Made by a program: the position numbers and the translations under genes
Assembly (NCBI GenBank): GCA_027623205.1
Contig: JAQBYC010000023.1
Location: 1 to 49,193 of the forward strand
Reading direction: 5' to 3'
Source of the DNA: Pseudomonadota bacterium
GTDB taxonomy: Bacteria > Pseudomonadota > Alphaproteobacteria > GCA-2731375
DNA length: 49,193 bases
The notes under the pieces: model-generated
Seen by the model: only the letters and a program-made list of their open reading frames with translations
Told to the model about the DNA's origin: nothing
Database searches by the model: none
Part shown: piece after piece, positions 38,086 through 45,654 of the stretch
Layout of the letters: every line of letters begins with the position of its first letter
Position numbering within the stretch: position 1 is the first letter of the stretch

Positions 38086-38553
38086 CTAAAATATTCCGGC
38101 CTCCAGGCCCATGGCCATGGCCGCGCCAAGGTCATGGCATTGCTCCACGAACGCGTCTTGCCAGTCACCGCGCATGATCAACGGTTCCTGCACAGCCCGC
38201 CAGCGCAGACCGGTGACGATGGTCTCCACCGCCCGTCGGGTGCCGGTGCCGTCATGGCCGGCCCGAATGAACAGGCAATAGGGCCGTCCCTGGGTTTCTT
38301 CCAGGCAGGGATAATAGCTGCGGTCGAAGAAATCCTTCAGGGCGCCGCTCATATAGCCCAGGTTTTCCGTAGTGCCGAGAATAATGCCACTTGCGGCAAG
38401 GACGTCTTCGGGTCCCGCCTCGAACGGGCTGCGTGCAACGACTTCGATGTCTTGGCTGCCATCGGCCTGGGCCCCGGCGACCACGGCATCGAACAACCGC
38501 ACGGTATTTGGTGACGGTGCGTGCGCGACGATAAGAAGCCGCTTTTTTGTCAC
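38086..38553 (-). CDS. Flavodoxin-fold NAD(P)H-dependent oxidoreductase
   Basis: A 155-residue flavodoxin-like protein. The FMN-phosphate loop is in LLIVAHAPSPNTVRL, and the second FMN loop in GIILGTTENLGYMSGALKDF, with RPYCLFIRAGHDGTG as the third. Similar proteins are quinone reductases or carry electrons. The start is a GTG at 38551-38553 (VTKKRLLIV); the open frame goes on to 38844 but overlaps the HNH gene. The ribosome site is weak. It is the last gene of the leftward group HADH, AlkA-type, HNH, this; its function is not evidently linked to theirs. Confidence 0.8.
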   Translation of the reverse strand: MTKKRLLIVAHAPSPNTVRLFDAVVAGAQADGSQDIEVVARSPFEAGPEDVLAASGIILGTTENLGYMSGALKDFFDRSYYPCLEETQGRPYCLFIRAGHDGTGTRRAVETIVTGLRWRAVQEPLIMRGDWQDAFVEQCHDLGAAMAMGLEAGIF

Positions 38554-38599
38554 GTTATTTTCGTCATTAAATCGCCGCTGCGTTTGCGGCTTAGGCGTG

Positions 38600-39151
38600 T
38601 CAGGCTTCCAACTCCGTATCCCAATAGAGAAAATCGCTCCACGATTCATGCAGATAATTGGGCGGAAAGGCGCGGCCCTTGTCGTGCAATTGGCGCACCG
38701 TGGGACGAAGCGGCGCCACGTGAGGCTGCATGCCGCAGGCTTTTGGCATCCCACCGCCCTTGCGCAGATTGCAGGGCGCACAAGCCGCGACCACGTTTTC
38801 CCAAGTGGTGCGTCCGCCCCGGCTACGGGGGATGACGTGATCAAAGGTCAAATCATGGCCGGCGCCGCAATACTGGCAGATAAACCGGTCACGCAAAAAC
38901 AGGTTAAAGCGCGTGAAAGCGGGATATTTAGCCGGCTGGATGTAGCGCTTCAAGGCGACAACGGACGGCAATTCCATGGCAAAACCAGGCGACCGGATGA
39001 CCCGGTCATAGGCCGACAGCACCTGTACCCGATCCAAAAACACCGCCTTCACCACATCCTGCCATGACCACAAGGACAAGGGGTAGTAACTCAACGGCTG
39101 ATAGTCAGCGTTGAGAACCAGAGCGGGGCAACGTTCGAGTGAGACCTCCAT
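38600..39151 (-). CDS. HNH endonuclease family protein
   Basis: A 183-residue HNH nuclease. The zinc cysteines CQYC at about 92-95 and CAPC at about 124-127 flank the motif LTFDHVIPRSRGGRTTWENV, with the HNH histidine His105 and Asn119. The N-terminal part (CPALVLNADYQPLSYYPLSL) matches a widespread bacterial group with no known target, often chromosomal and probably not part of a restriction system. I chose the ATG at 39151 over 39202 because of the GGTGG site and because homologues start MEVSLERCPALVLN. It is in a leftward run with the AlkA-type glycosylase. Confidence 0.88.
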   Translation of the reverse strand: MEVSLERCPALVLNADYQPLSYYPLSLWSWQDVVKAVFLDRVQVLSAYDRVIRSPGFAMELPSVVALKRYIQPAKYPAFTRFNLFLRDRFICQYCGAGHDLTFDHVIPRSRGGRTTWENVVAACAPCNLRKGGGMPKACGMQPHVAPLRPTVRQLHDKGRAFPPNYLHESWSDFLYWDTELEA

Positions 39152-39266
39152 AACCACCGTGCCATAATCTATCCAAAGTCCACGATTTGGCAATTTTGGC
39201 AATTCGCCGCCTATTTTGCCAGCGCAAATTAAAGAAACCTAGATAGCGGCCATGTCGTTGGACCGT

Positions 39267-39902
39267 TCAGCCGGCGGTTTTCCGCCGGTTTATGTGCCGG
39301 TAGTGGAGCCACAAAAGGCGGGCGGCATAGGTGCGGTAAGGGCGCCAGGGCTCGGCCAAAGCAGGCATTTCCTTGATTGACGGGCGTTCCGGCAGGCCAA
39401 GCAGGTCGCGGGCCCCTTCCATCAGGGCAATGTCCGCGGCGGGCCAGATGTCAGGCCGTTGCATAACAGCCAGCAAATAGATCTCCGCCGTCCAGCGGCC
39501 AATGCCTTTGATCCGGATCAGATCCTCGATCACCGCCTCGTCGGGCATGCCCCGCAATTTGCGGAAATTCAGCTGCCCGGACGCGACCGACTCGGCCAGA
39601 CTGCGGGCATAGGACGCCTTTTGCCGGGAAAGGCCAAAGGCGCGCAAGGCATCATCATCATGGGCCAGGACGGCTTTTGGATTGACCGTGCCCAGGCCCT
39701 GGCGCAGCCGGCGCCAGATGGCATCGGCCGAGGCGATTGAAACCTGTTGTTGGACAATGATCTTCAATACCGTCTCGAACCCGCCCGGCCGCTTGCGCGA
39801 TGGCGGTTCGCCGTGCCGCCGCAGAACTTCCGCAAAGCGCGGTTCCAGCAACCCGACCTGGTAGAAGCCGTCTGGCTCGAGTCTACGCATCGCCGTCGTC
39901 AT
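39267..39902 (-). CDS. DNA-3-methyladenine glycosylase II-like protein (HhH-GPD superfamily)
   Basis: A 211-residue AlkA-type DNA glycosylase. The core fold starts with FETVLKIIVQQQVSIASADA. The helix-hairpin-helix is LIRIKGIGRWTAEIYLL (about 129-145), and the catalytic aspartate is Asp157 in WPAADIALM. It removes alkylated bases such as 3-methyladenine to start base excision repair. The start overlaps the 3' end of the upstream dehydrogenase gene by 20 bases, so the pair is likely coupled. The start choice between Met1 and Met5 is open, since neither has a good ribosome site. Confidence 0.9.
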   Translation of the reverse strand: MTTAMRRLEPDGFYQVGLLEPRFAEVLRRHGEPPSRKRPGGFETVLKIIVQQQVSIASADAIWRRLRQGLGTVNPKAVLAHDDDALRAFGLSRQKASYARSLAESVASGQLNFRKLRGMPDEAVIEDLIRIKGIGRWTAEIYLLAVMQRPDIWPAADIALMEGARDLLGLPERPSIKEMPALAEPWRPYRTYAARLLWLHYRHINRRKTAG

Positions 39903-40788
39903 CGGCGGGTGGCGGCGCGGGGGGCCGGTTGGCGTCCAGCAGGGCGAGAACCTCGGTCAACAGGGCGCCGGTTTTTTGCCGGTAGGCTGGAACATCCATC
40001 CCCCGCCAGTCATAGAATCCGGTGCCTGTCTTGGCACCCAAATGATTGGCGGCGAATTTCCGCTGCACCAGAGCGCTGGGCTCCCGGCTGAGATGCAGGG
40101 TCGGGATCAATTCCCGCTGGGCCAAAGCATGGGTATCCAGCCCGGATAGGTCTTTTTGCTCGATCATGCCGGTCACGCTCATGCGCGGTCCCAGTAATTG
40201 CTTGGCCGCGAGATCGATGTCTTCGGCGCTGCAGATACCCCGTTCGATCAGATCGTAGGCCTCGTGATAAAGGGCCTGTTGCAGGCGGTTGATCAACAAT
40301 CCGTCGATCGGCTCGGCCAGGGTGATGGGCTGCTTGCCGGCTTGGCGCAACAGGGCCACGGCCCGTTCAATGGTGGCGCGGTCGCTCTGGGCGACGGCGG
40401 CGACCTCGACGATGGGCGTGACGTCGGCGGGTTGGAAATAATGCATGCCGCAGAATTTTTCAGGATAGCGCAAGGCATCGGCCAATTTTTGCAAGGGCAG
40501 GGACGAGGTGTTGGAGGCGATAATAGCGGCACCGTGATAGGCTGCCTCGATCTGGGCATTGAGCGCCAGCTTCAGCTCCATTATCTCCGGTATCGTTTCG
40601 ACGATCAATTCCGGTGCGGCCGCGGGCAGGGCGCCCAGAACCTCGACGGCCGGATCAACGCCGCCAACCGCGTCCGGGTTGCGGCTTAGGATCGCTGTCT
40701 TCAGTCCCGCGCGGGCAAACGAGAGGGCGATGCCCTTGCCCATGACGCCCGACCCTGCAACCAGCACCCTGTTCGTGCTATCTGACAT
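39883..40788 (-). CDS. 3-hydroxyacyl-CoA dehydrogenase, short form
   Basis: A 301-residue dehydrogenase oxidising 3-hydroxyacyl-CoA with NAD. The Rossmann motif GSGVMGKGIALSFARAG is followed by ELIVETIPEIMELKLALN, SNTSSLPLQKLADAL, and MHYFQPADVTPIVEV with the catalytic His. The C-terminal helical domain has EPIDGLLINRLQQALYHEA. The stretch that normally lies between the first and second strands (a long helical hairpin) is absent, making the NAD domain about 40 residues shorter than FadB2-type enzymes. The C-terminus is Pro/Asp-rich. GGGAGAA is well placed before its ATG. It is the first gene of the leftward group. Confidence 0.88.
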   Translation of the reverse strand: MSDSTNRVLVAGSGVMGKGIALSFARAGLKTAILSRNPDAVGGVDPAVEVLGALPAAAPELIVETIPEIMELKLALNAQIEAAYHGAAIIASNTSSLPLQKLADALRYPEKFCGMHYFQPADVTPIVEVAAVAQSDRATIERAVALLRQAGKQPITLAEPIDGLLINRLQQALYHEAYDLIERGICSAEDIDLAAKQLLGPRMSVTGMIEQKDLSGLDTHALAQRELIPTLHLSREPSALVQRKFAANHLGAKTGTGFYDWRGMDVPAYRQKTGALLTEVLALLDANRPPAPPPADDDGDA

Positions 40789-40842
40789 GCTATTCTCCCG
40801 AAGTTAATTCATCCGACCTCTGATAGCCCAATAGGCCTACCT

Positions 40843-41694
40843 TTGTCACCGACCCCTGTCGTTAGATTTGCGCCCAGCCCAACAGGTTTGCTGCACCTGG
40901 GTAATGCGTATTCCGCGTTGTACAGTTTCGACACGGCCCGCCGTCTCGGCGGACGTTTTCTGTTGCGGGTGGAAGATATTGATCAGACCCGCTGCCGCCC
41001 GGCGCATGAGGCCGCCATGCTGGAGGACCTGTCTTGGCTGGGTCTGGTCTGGGAACAGCCGGTGCGCCGGCAATCGGAACATATGGCTGACTATGCCGCC
41101 GCATTGGAAGCCTTGACGGCGGGGGGCCTGACCTATCCCTGTTTCTGCACCCGCAATCAAATCACCCGGGAGATTGCCGCCGCGCCAACGGCCCCCCATG
41201 GTCCGGATGGCGCCCTTTACCCCGGCACCTGCCGCGATCTTTCGCCGGCGGCAGGGCTGGACAAGATCGCCAGCGGCATGGCCTATGCGATCCGGTTGGA
41301 CAGTGGCCGCGCTGCTGCACGGGTTGGCCCGGGGTTGCAGTGGAACGACCGGCAGCGGGGCCCGCAGGTATTGCAGGCCGGTTTGCACGGCGATGTGGTT
41401 CTGGCCCGCAAGGATACGCCCACTTCCTATCATCTGGCTGTCACGGTCGACGATGCCCTGCAGGGCATTACCCTAGTGACCCGCGGCGCCGATTTGTTTG
41501 CCGCCACCCATGTGCATCGCCTGCTGCAGGCGTTGTTGCATTTGCCGACCCCGGAATATGATCATCATCCGCTGTTGCGCGATGACGATGGCGTCAGGCT
41601 GGCCAAGCGTGACGGCGCCGTCAGTTTGGCGCAATGGCGGCGCGAAGGCCGCGCACCGGCGCAGCTTCGCCAATCCCTGGGATTTTGTTGGTAA
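40843..41694 (+). CDS. gluQ: Glutamyl-Q tRNA(Asp) synthetase
   Basis: A 283-residue GluQ, a truncated glutamyl-tRNA synthetase that attaches glutamate to queuosine in the tRNA(Asp) anticodon. The N-terminal class I motif is FAPSPTGLLHLGN (HIGH equivalent), then FLLRVEDIDQTRC. A zinc site is formed by YPCFCTRNQ and YPGTCRDL, and the KMSKS equivalent is VRLAKRDGA. The anticodon-binding domain of true GluRS is missing, as expected. The start appears to be a TTG at 40843-40845 with a TAGG upstream; the protein begins SPTPVVRFAPSPT, so little else is possible. It is divergent from the dehydrogenase gene and ends at repeat copy C. Confidence 0.93.
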   Translation: MSPTPVVRFAPSPTGLLHLGNAYSALYSFDTARRLGGRFLLRVEDIDQTRCRPAHEAAMLEDLSWLGLVWEQPVRRQSEHMADYAAALEALTAGGLTYPCFCTRNQITREIAAAPTAPHGPDGALYPGTCRDLSPAAGLDKIASGMAYAIRLDSGRAAARVGPGLQWNDRQRGPQVLQAGLHGDVVLARKDTPTSYHLAVTVDDALQGITLVTRGADLFAATHVHRLLQALLHLPTPEYDHHPLLRDDDGVRLAKRDGAVSLAQWRREGRAPAQLRQSLGFCW

Positions 41695-41695
41695 T

Positions 41696-41802
41696 TCTGG
41701 GGCAAATTTCAATTATTTGGAGCCGCGAACGCGGCGCAAATAATGGCTTCAATCGCCCTTTTCTTAAAGAGTCCGGGCATGTTTTAAGGGAACCTGCTCC
41801 AG
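41696..41802 (+). repeat. Dispersed hairpin repeat, copy C (most complete)
   Basis: It begins 2 bases after the gluQ stop. Hairpin 1 (41712-41744) pairs ATTATTTG with CAAATAAT, then GCCGC with GCGGC around GAAC. Hairpin 2 is at about 41778-41798: GCATGTTTT and GGAACCTGC around AAG, with one mismatch and two G-T pairs. The left flank (TCTGGGGCAAATTTC) and the middle (CTTTTCTTAAAGAGTCC) are shared with the other copies. Its position at the end of gluQ would let it end or protect the gluQ message. Confidence 0.72.
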
Positions 41803-41888
41803 GTATGAAGATAAGTGGCGCGGACCGGGCCTGTAACCGCTGGGCCGCGGCCGTTGGCTCCGGAGGAAGGTAACGGGGACGGCCACTC

Positions 41889-42140
41889 TCACTTGAGGCT
41901 AAAGGCACCGATCCGCGCCTGAGATAACACTAGCATTGCAAAAATCACCGAGAGAATGACCGCCATCACACTTGGTGGATATTTCCTGTCGATAAATATT
42001 GCGGTCGCGCGTAAATATGGCTGCCAATACCTGCCGGGAAGGGTACTCGACAGCGGACCCCAGAGCCGGTAATCACGACAGGTTTCGTTGCCTGCCGTCC
42101 AGCGGTGGGTGCGGGGGAAATTGGGGCTGGCCGTGGTCAC
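41889..42140 (-). CDS. Hypothetical small membrane protein
   Basis: An 83-residue frame with a GTG start (42138-42140) and AGGG seven bases upstream. The C-terminal part has one clear transmembrane helix (SVMAVILSVIFAMLVLSQ) and a basic juxtamembrane segment (RATAIFIDRKYPP). I do not recognise a family. It is divergent from the acyl-CoA dehydrogenase gene, with 53 bases between, and the region otherwise has no gene. It may be a real small protein or chance; conservation would decide. Confidence 0.33.
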   Translation of the reverse strand: MTTASPNFPRTHRWTAGNETCRDYRLWGPLSSTLPGRYWQPYLRATAIFIDRKYPPSVMAVILSVIFAMLVLSQARIGAFSLK

Positions 42141-42193
42141 GGTGCGCCCTGAATTTTCGGGAACGCTTTGACTGGGTTTGAACGAGGGTAATC

Positions 42194-43879
42194 ATGCAGG
42201 CTGCCAAGCTTCCCGATGACACGATTGCCGGTGATGAAGTACTGCCGCTCTGTGCTGCGGCGCTGGCGGCGGCGGATGATCTGGTGTCGCGGGCCCGGCA
42301 ACGTGTACGGGTCCTGGTATCCACCGATGGGAACATCGATGGGGGCCAAATCGAGGCGCAACAGTTCGCTGTGCATGGTCTGGCCTGGTTGGCCACCTAT
42401 GGCGAGGCCCTGCGGCAAAGCCTGGCCTGGGCGGAGCAATTGTCGGCGGCTGGCCGGTTTGGCGCCATGGAGCAATTGCTGCTGCAACTGGGTTTCGGCG
42501 GCTATCTGACGGAAATGACGAACGGCATCGCCATGAGCCAGATCGAAGTGGTGCGTCCGGCGGATATGGGGCTTGATGAGGATGATCTGACGGCCTTTCG
42601 AGGCGGGGCGGTGGCGCGCTTGATGCGCCTTGGCAATACCCAAAGCACCCGTGACCGCCTGGCCGTAATGCTGGTCGAGGCCGCCGGTGGGGCGGAGTTT
42701 GGCGAACTGGGTCTGGATGAAACATTGACCCTGGTGCGCGATCAATTCCGGCGCTTCACCCAGGATCATGTCACCCCCGACGCCCATGGCTGGCACCTGC
42801 GCGACGAATTGATCCCCCTGGACGTGGTCCAGGCGATGAGCGACATGGGCGTCTTCGGCTTGACCATTCCCGAGCAATACGGCGGCCATGGTATGGGAAA
42901 GACCGCCATGTGCGTGGTCTCGGAAGAGCTGTGCCGGGGTTATATCGGTATCGGCTCGCTTGGCACCCGTTCGGAAATTGCCGCCGAATTGATCCTGCAT
43001 GGCGGGACCGAGGCGCAACGGCGATATTGGCTGCCAAAAATCGCTTCGGGCGAAATACTGCCCACGGCGGTTTTCACGGAACCCAATGTGGGCTCGGATC
43101 TGGGCAGTGTGGGCACCCGGGCCATCCGTGATGGCGATGTTTACCGGGTACAGGGCAACAAGACCTGGATCACCCATGCCGCCCGCGCCGACATGATGAC
43201 CCTGCTGGCGCGGACCGATACCGATCAGCCCGGCTATCGCGGCCTGTCCATGTTTCTGGCGGCCAAGCCGCGGGGAACGGGCGATGACCCATTTCCCGCC
43301 AAGGGCATGTCGGGCGGCGAAATCCAGGTGCTGGGCTACCGCGGCATGAAGGAGTACGAAATTGCTTTTGACGGCTTTGAAGTGGGGGCGGAAAACCTGC
43401 TGGGCGGCGAGGAAGGCCACGGCTTCAAACAATTGATGGCGACATTCGAGTCCGCCCGCATCCAGACCGCGGCCAGGGCCGTGGGCGTGGCGCAGAACGC
43501 ATTCGAGTTGGGCCTGAACTATGGTATCGAACGCCAGCAGTTCGGTGGACCCATCGCGCGGTTCCCCAGGGTCGCGGGCAAGTTGGCCTGGATGGCCGTG
43601 GAAATCATGCTGTCGCGGCAATTGACCTACTATGCCGCTCGGCAAAAGGATCAGGGCCGGCGCTGCGATCTGGAGGCCGGCATGGCTAAATTATTGGCCG
43701 CGCGGGTGGCCTGGTCCTCGGCCGATAACGCGGTGCAGATCCATGGCGGCAACGGCTTCTCGTTGGAATTCCCTATCAGCCGTGTCCTGTGCGATGCCCG
43801 CATTCTGAACATCTTCGAAGGGGCCGGTGAGATCCAGGCCCAGGTGATCGCCCGGCGCCTGTTGGAAAGCCGTAACTAG
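42194..43879 (+). CDS. Acyl-CoA dehydrogenase family protein
   Basis: A 561-residue FAD-dependent acyl-CoA dehydrogenase, oxidising an acyl-CoA to the 2-enoyl-CoA. An N-terminal extension of about 190 residues (helical, with QFAVHGLAWLATYGEALRQS) precedes the usual three domains. These show FGLTIPEQYGGHGMGK, FTEPNVGSDLGSVGTRAIR, the FAD segment GNKTWITHAARADMMTLLAR, then FGGPIARFPRVAGKLAWMA and IHGGNGFSLEFPISRVLCDA. This longer type is frequent in alphaproteobacteria. The start has a GAGGG site. It likely feeds the thiolase/FadB-type pair at 32.9-36.3 kb, though it is transcribed alone. Confidence 0.93.
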   Translation: MQAAKLPDDTIAGDEVLPLCAAALAAADDLVSRARQRVRVLVSTDGNIDGGQIEAQQFAVHGLAWLATYGEALRQSLAWAEQLSAAGRFGAMEQLLLQLGFGGYLTEMTNGIAMSQIEVVRPADMGLDEDDLTAFRGGAVARLMRLGNTQSTRDRLAVMLVEAAGGAEFGELGLDETLTLVRDQFRRFTQDHVTPDAHGWHLRDELIPLDVVQAMSDMGVFGLTIPEQYGGHGMGKTAMCVVSEELCRGYIGIGSLGTRSEIAAELILHGGTEAQRRYWLPKIASGEILPTAVFTEPNVGSDLGSVGTRAIRDGDVYRVQGNKTWITHAARADMMTLLARTDTDQPGYRGLSMFLAAKPRGTGDDPFPAKGMSGGEIQVLGYRGMKEYEIAFDGFEVGAENLLGGEEGHGFKQLMATFESARIQTAARAVGVAQNAFELGLNYGIERQQFGGPIARFPRVAGKLAWMAVEIMLSRQLTYYAARQKDQGRRCDLEAGMAKLLAARVAWSSADNAVQIHGGNGFSLEFPISRVLCDARILNIFEGAGEIQAQVIARRLLESRN

Positions 43880-43901
43880 CCCGGAACCGCTCTAAGCGGC
43901 C

Positions 43902-45446
43902 CTATTGCAAACAGCACTTCTTGTATTTTTTTCCCGAGCCGCACGGACAAGGGTCGTTGCGGCCGATGTTGCGGAAGGGATTTGTGGCGGGCCCCAGACT
44001 CGCCAACATCCGCTGCTGCTTGGCAAGCGCGGCCTCATCCTGCTGTTCTGGATATTCTTCCGAAAAGCTGTGCCATTCGGATAAAACGCCCATGGTATCG
44101 GTGAACGGCTTGAGGCCCTCGTCGGCCAGGAAAGCCATGCTATCGCCAAGACCCGCGACCGTACGAGCCATGGCCTTGAAACTATCGAAGCTCGTGTAAT
44201 TGTCTGAAATAAGCTCGAGTTTCAACGCCTTTTCCACCAGATCCGACAGCTCGGTAAAACCCAGCCGGGCGATTGCTTCCATCCAGGCTATCCAGACAAA
44301 ACTGTCTGTCCGTGGCTCAAGCCGCATGAAACGGGATGCCAAATATCGTTCCGCCTCGCCACGGTCGATGTCGCCGGCGGCGACATAATAGGTCCAGGCC
44401 TCGAACACGGCGGCGCGGGCATATTCGTCTGCCTTGGGGTTGTTCATGACCTCATACAGGCGGTCCGAATTACCATCGTAGACGCTGATCAGGATATTCT
44501 GCAGTGTCTCCGTTACGGCGTCGCCAAGCGCCTCTTCAAGCCGGTCCGGGTCGCCATTCAGCAGCTCCATCAATGGCGCGAACGCCTGGGTTTCCCTAAG
44601 TTCGCCAAGGATATGGATGATGAAGAGTAGGGCGCCTGCACGCCCGTCAATGGACATGAATTCGAACTGTTGCCGGGTCAGGATGCTGATGAAAATGGGA
44701 ACGAATTCCTCGCGGCGGGCGATGCATTCGCGAATTGTTTCCCGGGGAAACTCTCTGCTGTGAGCTAGATCCTCGATCAAGCTCGCCGCCCGTTTGTACT
44801 TTGCGCGATGTGGCGGCGGGTCTGTGCGGAGGCCATTGACGATGGTGTCGATCATCGCTTCGACCGCCTGGTCAACCGCCACAATATCCGCAAGGATGTC
44901 AGCGGCCGGCCGGCCCAAGGATTTACCCTCCCGCTGGGAAACTTCCATGTGCAGTACGCCGTACGTCCTGGCCGTCTCTTCCAAGGCGGAAAGCGCGGCT
45001 GTTTCCGCGCCGGTTAGATATTGTTCGTCGTTTTCGTCCCACATGCCGTCAACAAAACCGATCACAACCTCTTCATCGCGACGGTATAGCAGTGCCATGA
45101 GGTCAGCACGGGATGTTGCCGGTCCGGCCGGCGTCAAGGTAAACGGCTCACGCCCCAATGAGGCATGGATCGCGTGCCATAACCCAAGGAATCTTTGGAA
45201 ATATGCCAGTGACTCCGCTTCGCCGGTAATGTCCGGCATCTCCATTTCAAACAAGTCTTCCAGCACGGGTTGAATATCGGCCTTATCGCCAAGACATAAC
45301 ATGACGCTCAAGAAGCGCATTCGGATCATGGCCAGGCTTGCCGGAGACTTATGGGCTGAAAGGAAGGCCGTGAACGCCTCGTCCCCGATGTAGGGCGGGA
45401 TACTCAGGATATATGGGAAAGCTTCCTGGTTCTTCTGATCACTCAT
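43902..45446 (-). CDS. DUF1186 protein with N-terminal UPF0149-like region and C-terminal SEC-C motif
   Basis: A 514-residue protein of unknown function. The last 25 residues are a SEC-C zinc motif (NIGRNDPCPCGSGKKYKKC), as at the end of SecA. Residues about 225-445 resemble DUF1186 (IEDLAHSREFPRETIRECI, FEFMSIDGRAGALLFIIHIL, ETLQNILISVYDGNSDRLYE). The N-terminal about 210 residues look like a UPF0149/YecA-type helical domain (FLSAHKSPASLAMIRMRF and FLGLWHAIHASLG), weakly. SEC-C proteins often bind ribosomes or SecB-like partners. The start ATG has a GAGGTGGG site. The gene is monocistronic, as the next gene upstream on the strand is 208 bases away. Confidence 0.75.
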   Translation of the reverse strand: MSDQKNQEAFPYILSIPPYIGDEAFTAFLSAHKSPASLAMIRMRFLSVMLCLGDKADIQPVLEDLFEMEMPDITGEAESLAYFQRFLGLWHAIHASLGREPFTLTPAGPATSRADLMALLYRRDEEVVIGFVDGMWDENDEQYLTGAETAALSALEETARTYGVLHMEVSQREGKSLGRPAADILADIVAVDQAVEAMIDTIVNGLRTDPPPHRAKYKRAASLIEDLAHSREFPRETIRECIARREEFVPIFISILTRQQFEFMSIDGRAGALLFIIHILGELRETQAFAPLMELLNGDPDRLEEALGDAVTETLQNILISVYDGNSDRLYEVMNNPKADEYARAAVFEAWTYYVAAGDIDRGEAERYLASRFMRLEPRTDSFVWIAWMEAIARLGFTELSDLVEKALKLELISDNYTSFDSFKAMARTVAGLGDSMAFLADEGLKPFTDTMGVLSEWHSFSEEYPEQQDEAALAKQQRMLASLGPATNPFRNIGRNDPCPCGSGKKYKKCCLQ

Positions 45447-45654
45447 GGTCCCACCTCACGAAAGAGAAACTTTTTTGTGGTTTGTCATGGCCTTGCATAT
45501 TGTCAGAAATTTTTTTGGCTCGTCAATCGGCCCCCTCCGTTATTGGATTGCCGGGCTGTTTTGCAGAATCAACGGCGAGGGCGCGGACGGTTCTATCTGA
45601 ATGATTCGATCAGAATCAACGGCGGGGCCGTATGGGCGATGGCGCCCAGGCGGT
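45447..45654. promoter_or_regulatory. Intergenic region with putative promoter and short direct repeat
   Basis: It lies between the TRAP operon end and the start of the DUF1186 gene. Reading leftward, TTGACG (45521-45526) is followed after 18 bases by CAATAT (45497-45502), a possible promoter for the DUF1186 gene; the -10 match is poor. A 17-base direct repeat (CAGAATCAACGGCGAGG at 45564-45580; CAGAATCAACGGCGGGG at 45611-45627, one mismatch) and a TGATTC/GAATCA inverted repeat (45602-45617) also occur. They may be operator-like, but I cannot name a regulator. Confidence 0.3.

Noticed and set aside
38600-39151. HNH nuclease as part of a restriction or anti-phage system
   Set aside because: No methylase, specificity subunit or defence gene is near; neighbours are repair and metabolic genes, and this HNH group is common in bacterial chromosomes.
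42137-43645. 502-codon − strand frame opposite the acyl-CoA dehydrogenase
   Set aside because: The + strand carries the full acyl-CoA dehydrogenase motif set; the − frame is its shadow, with no motif and no start signal.
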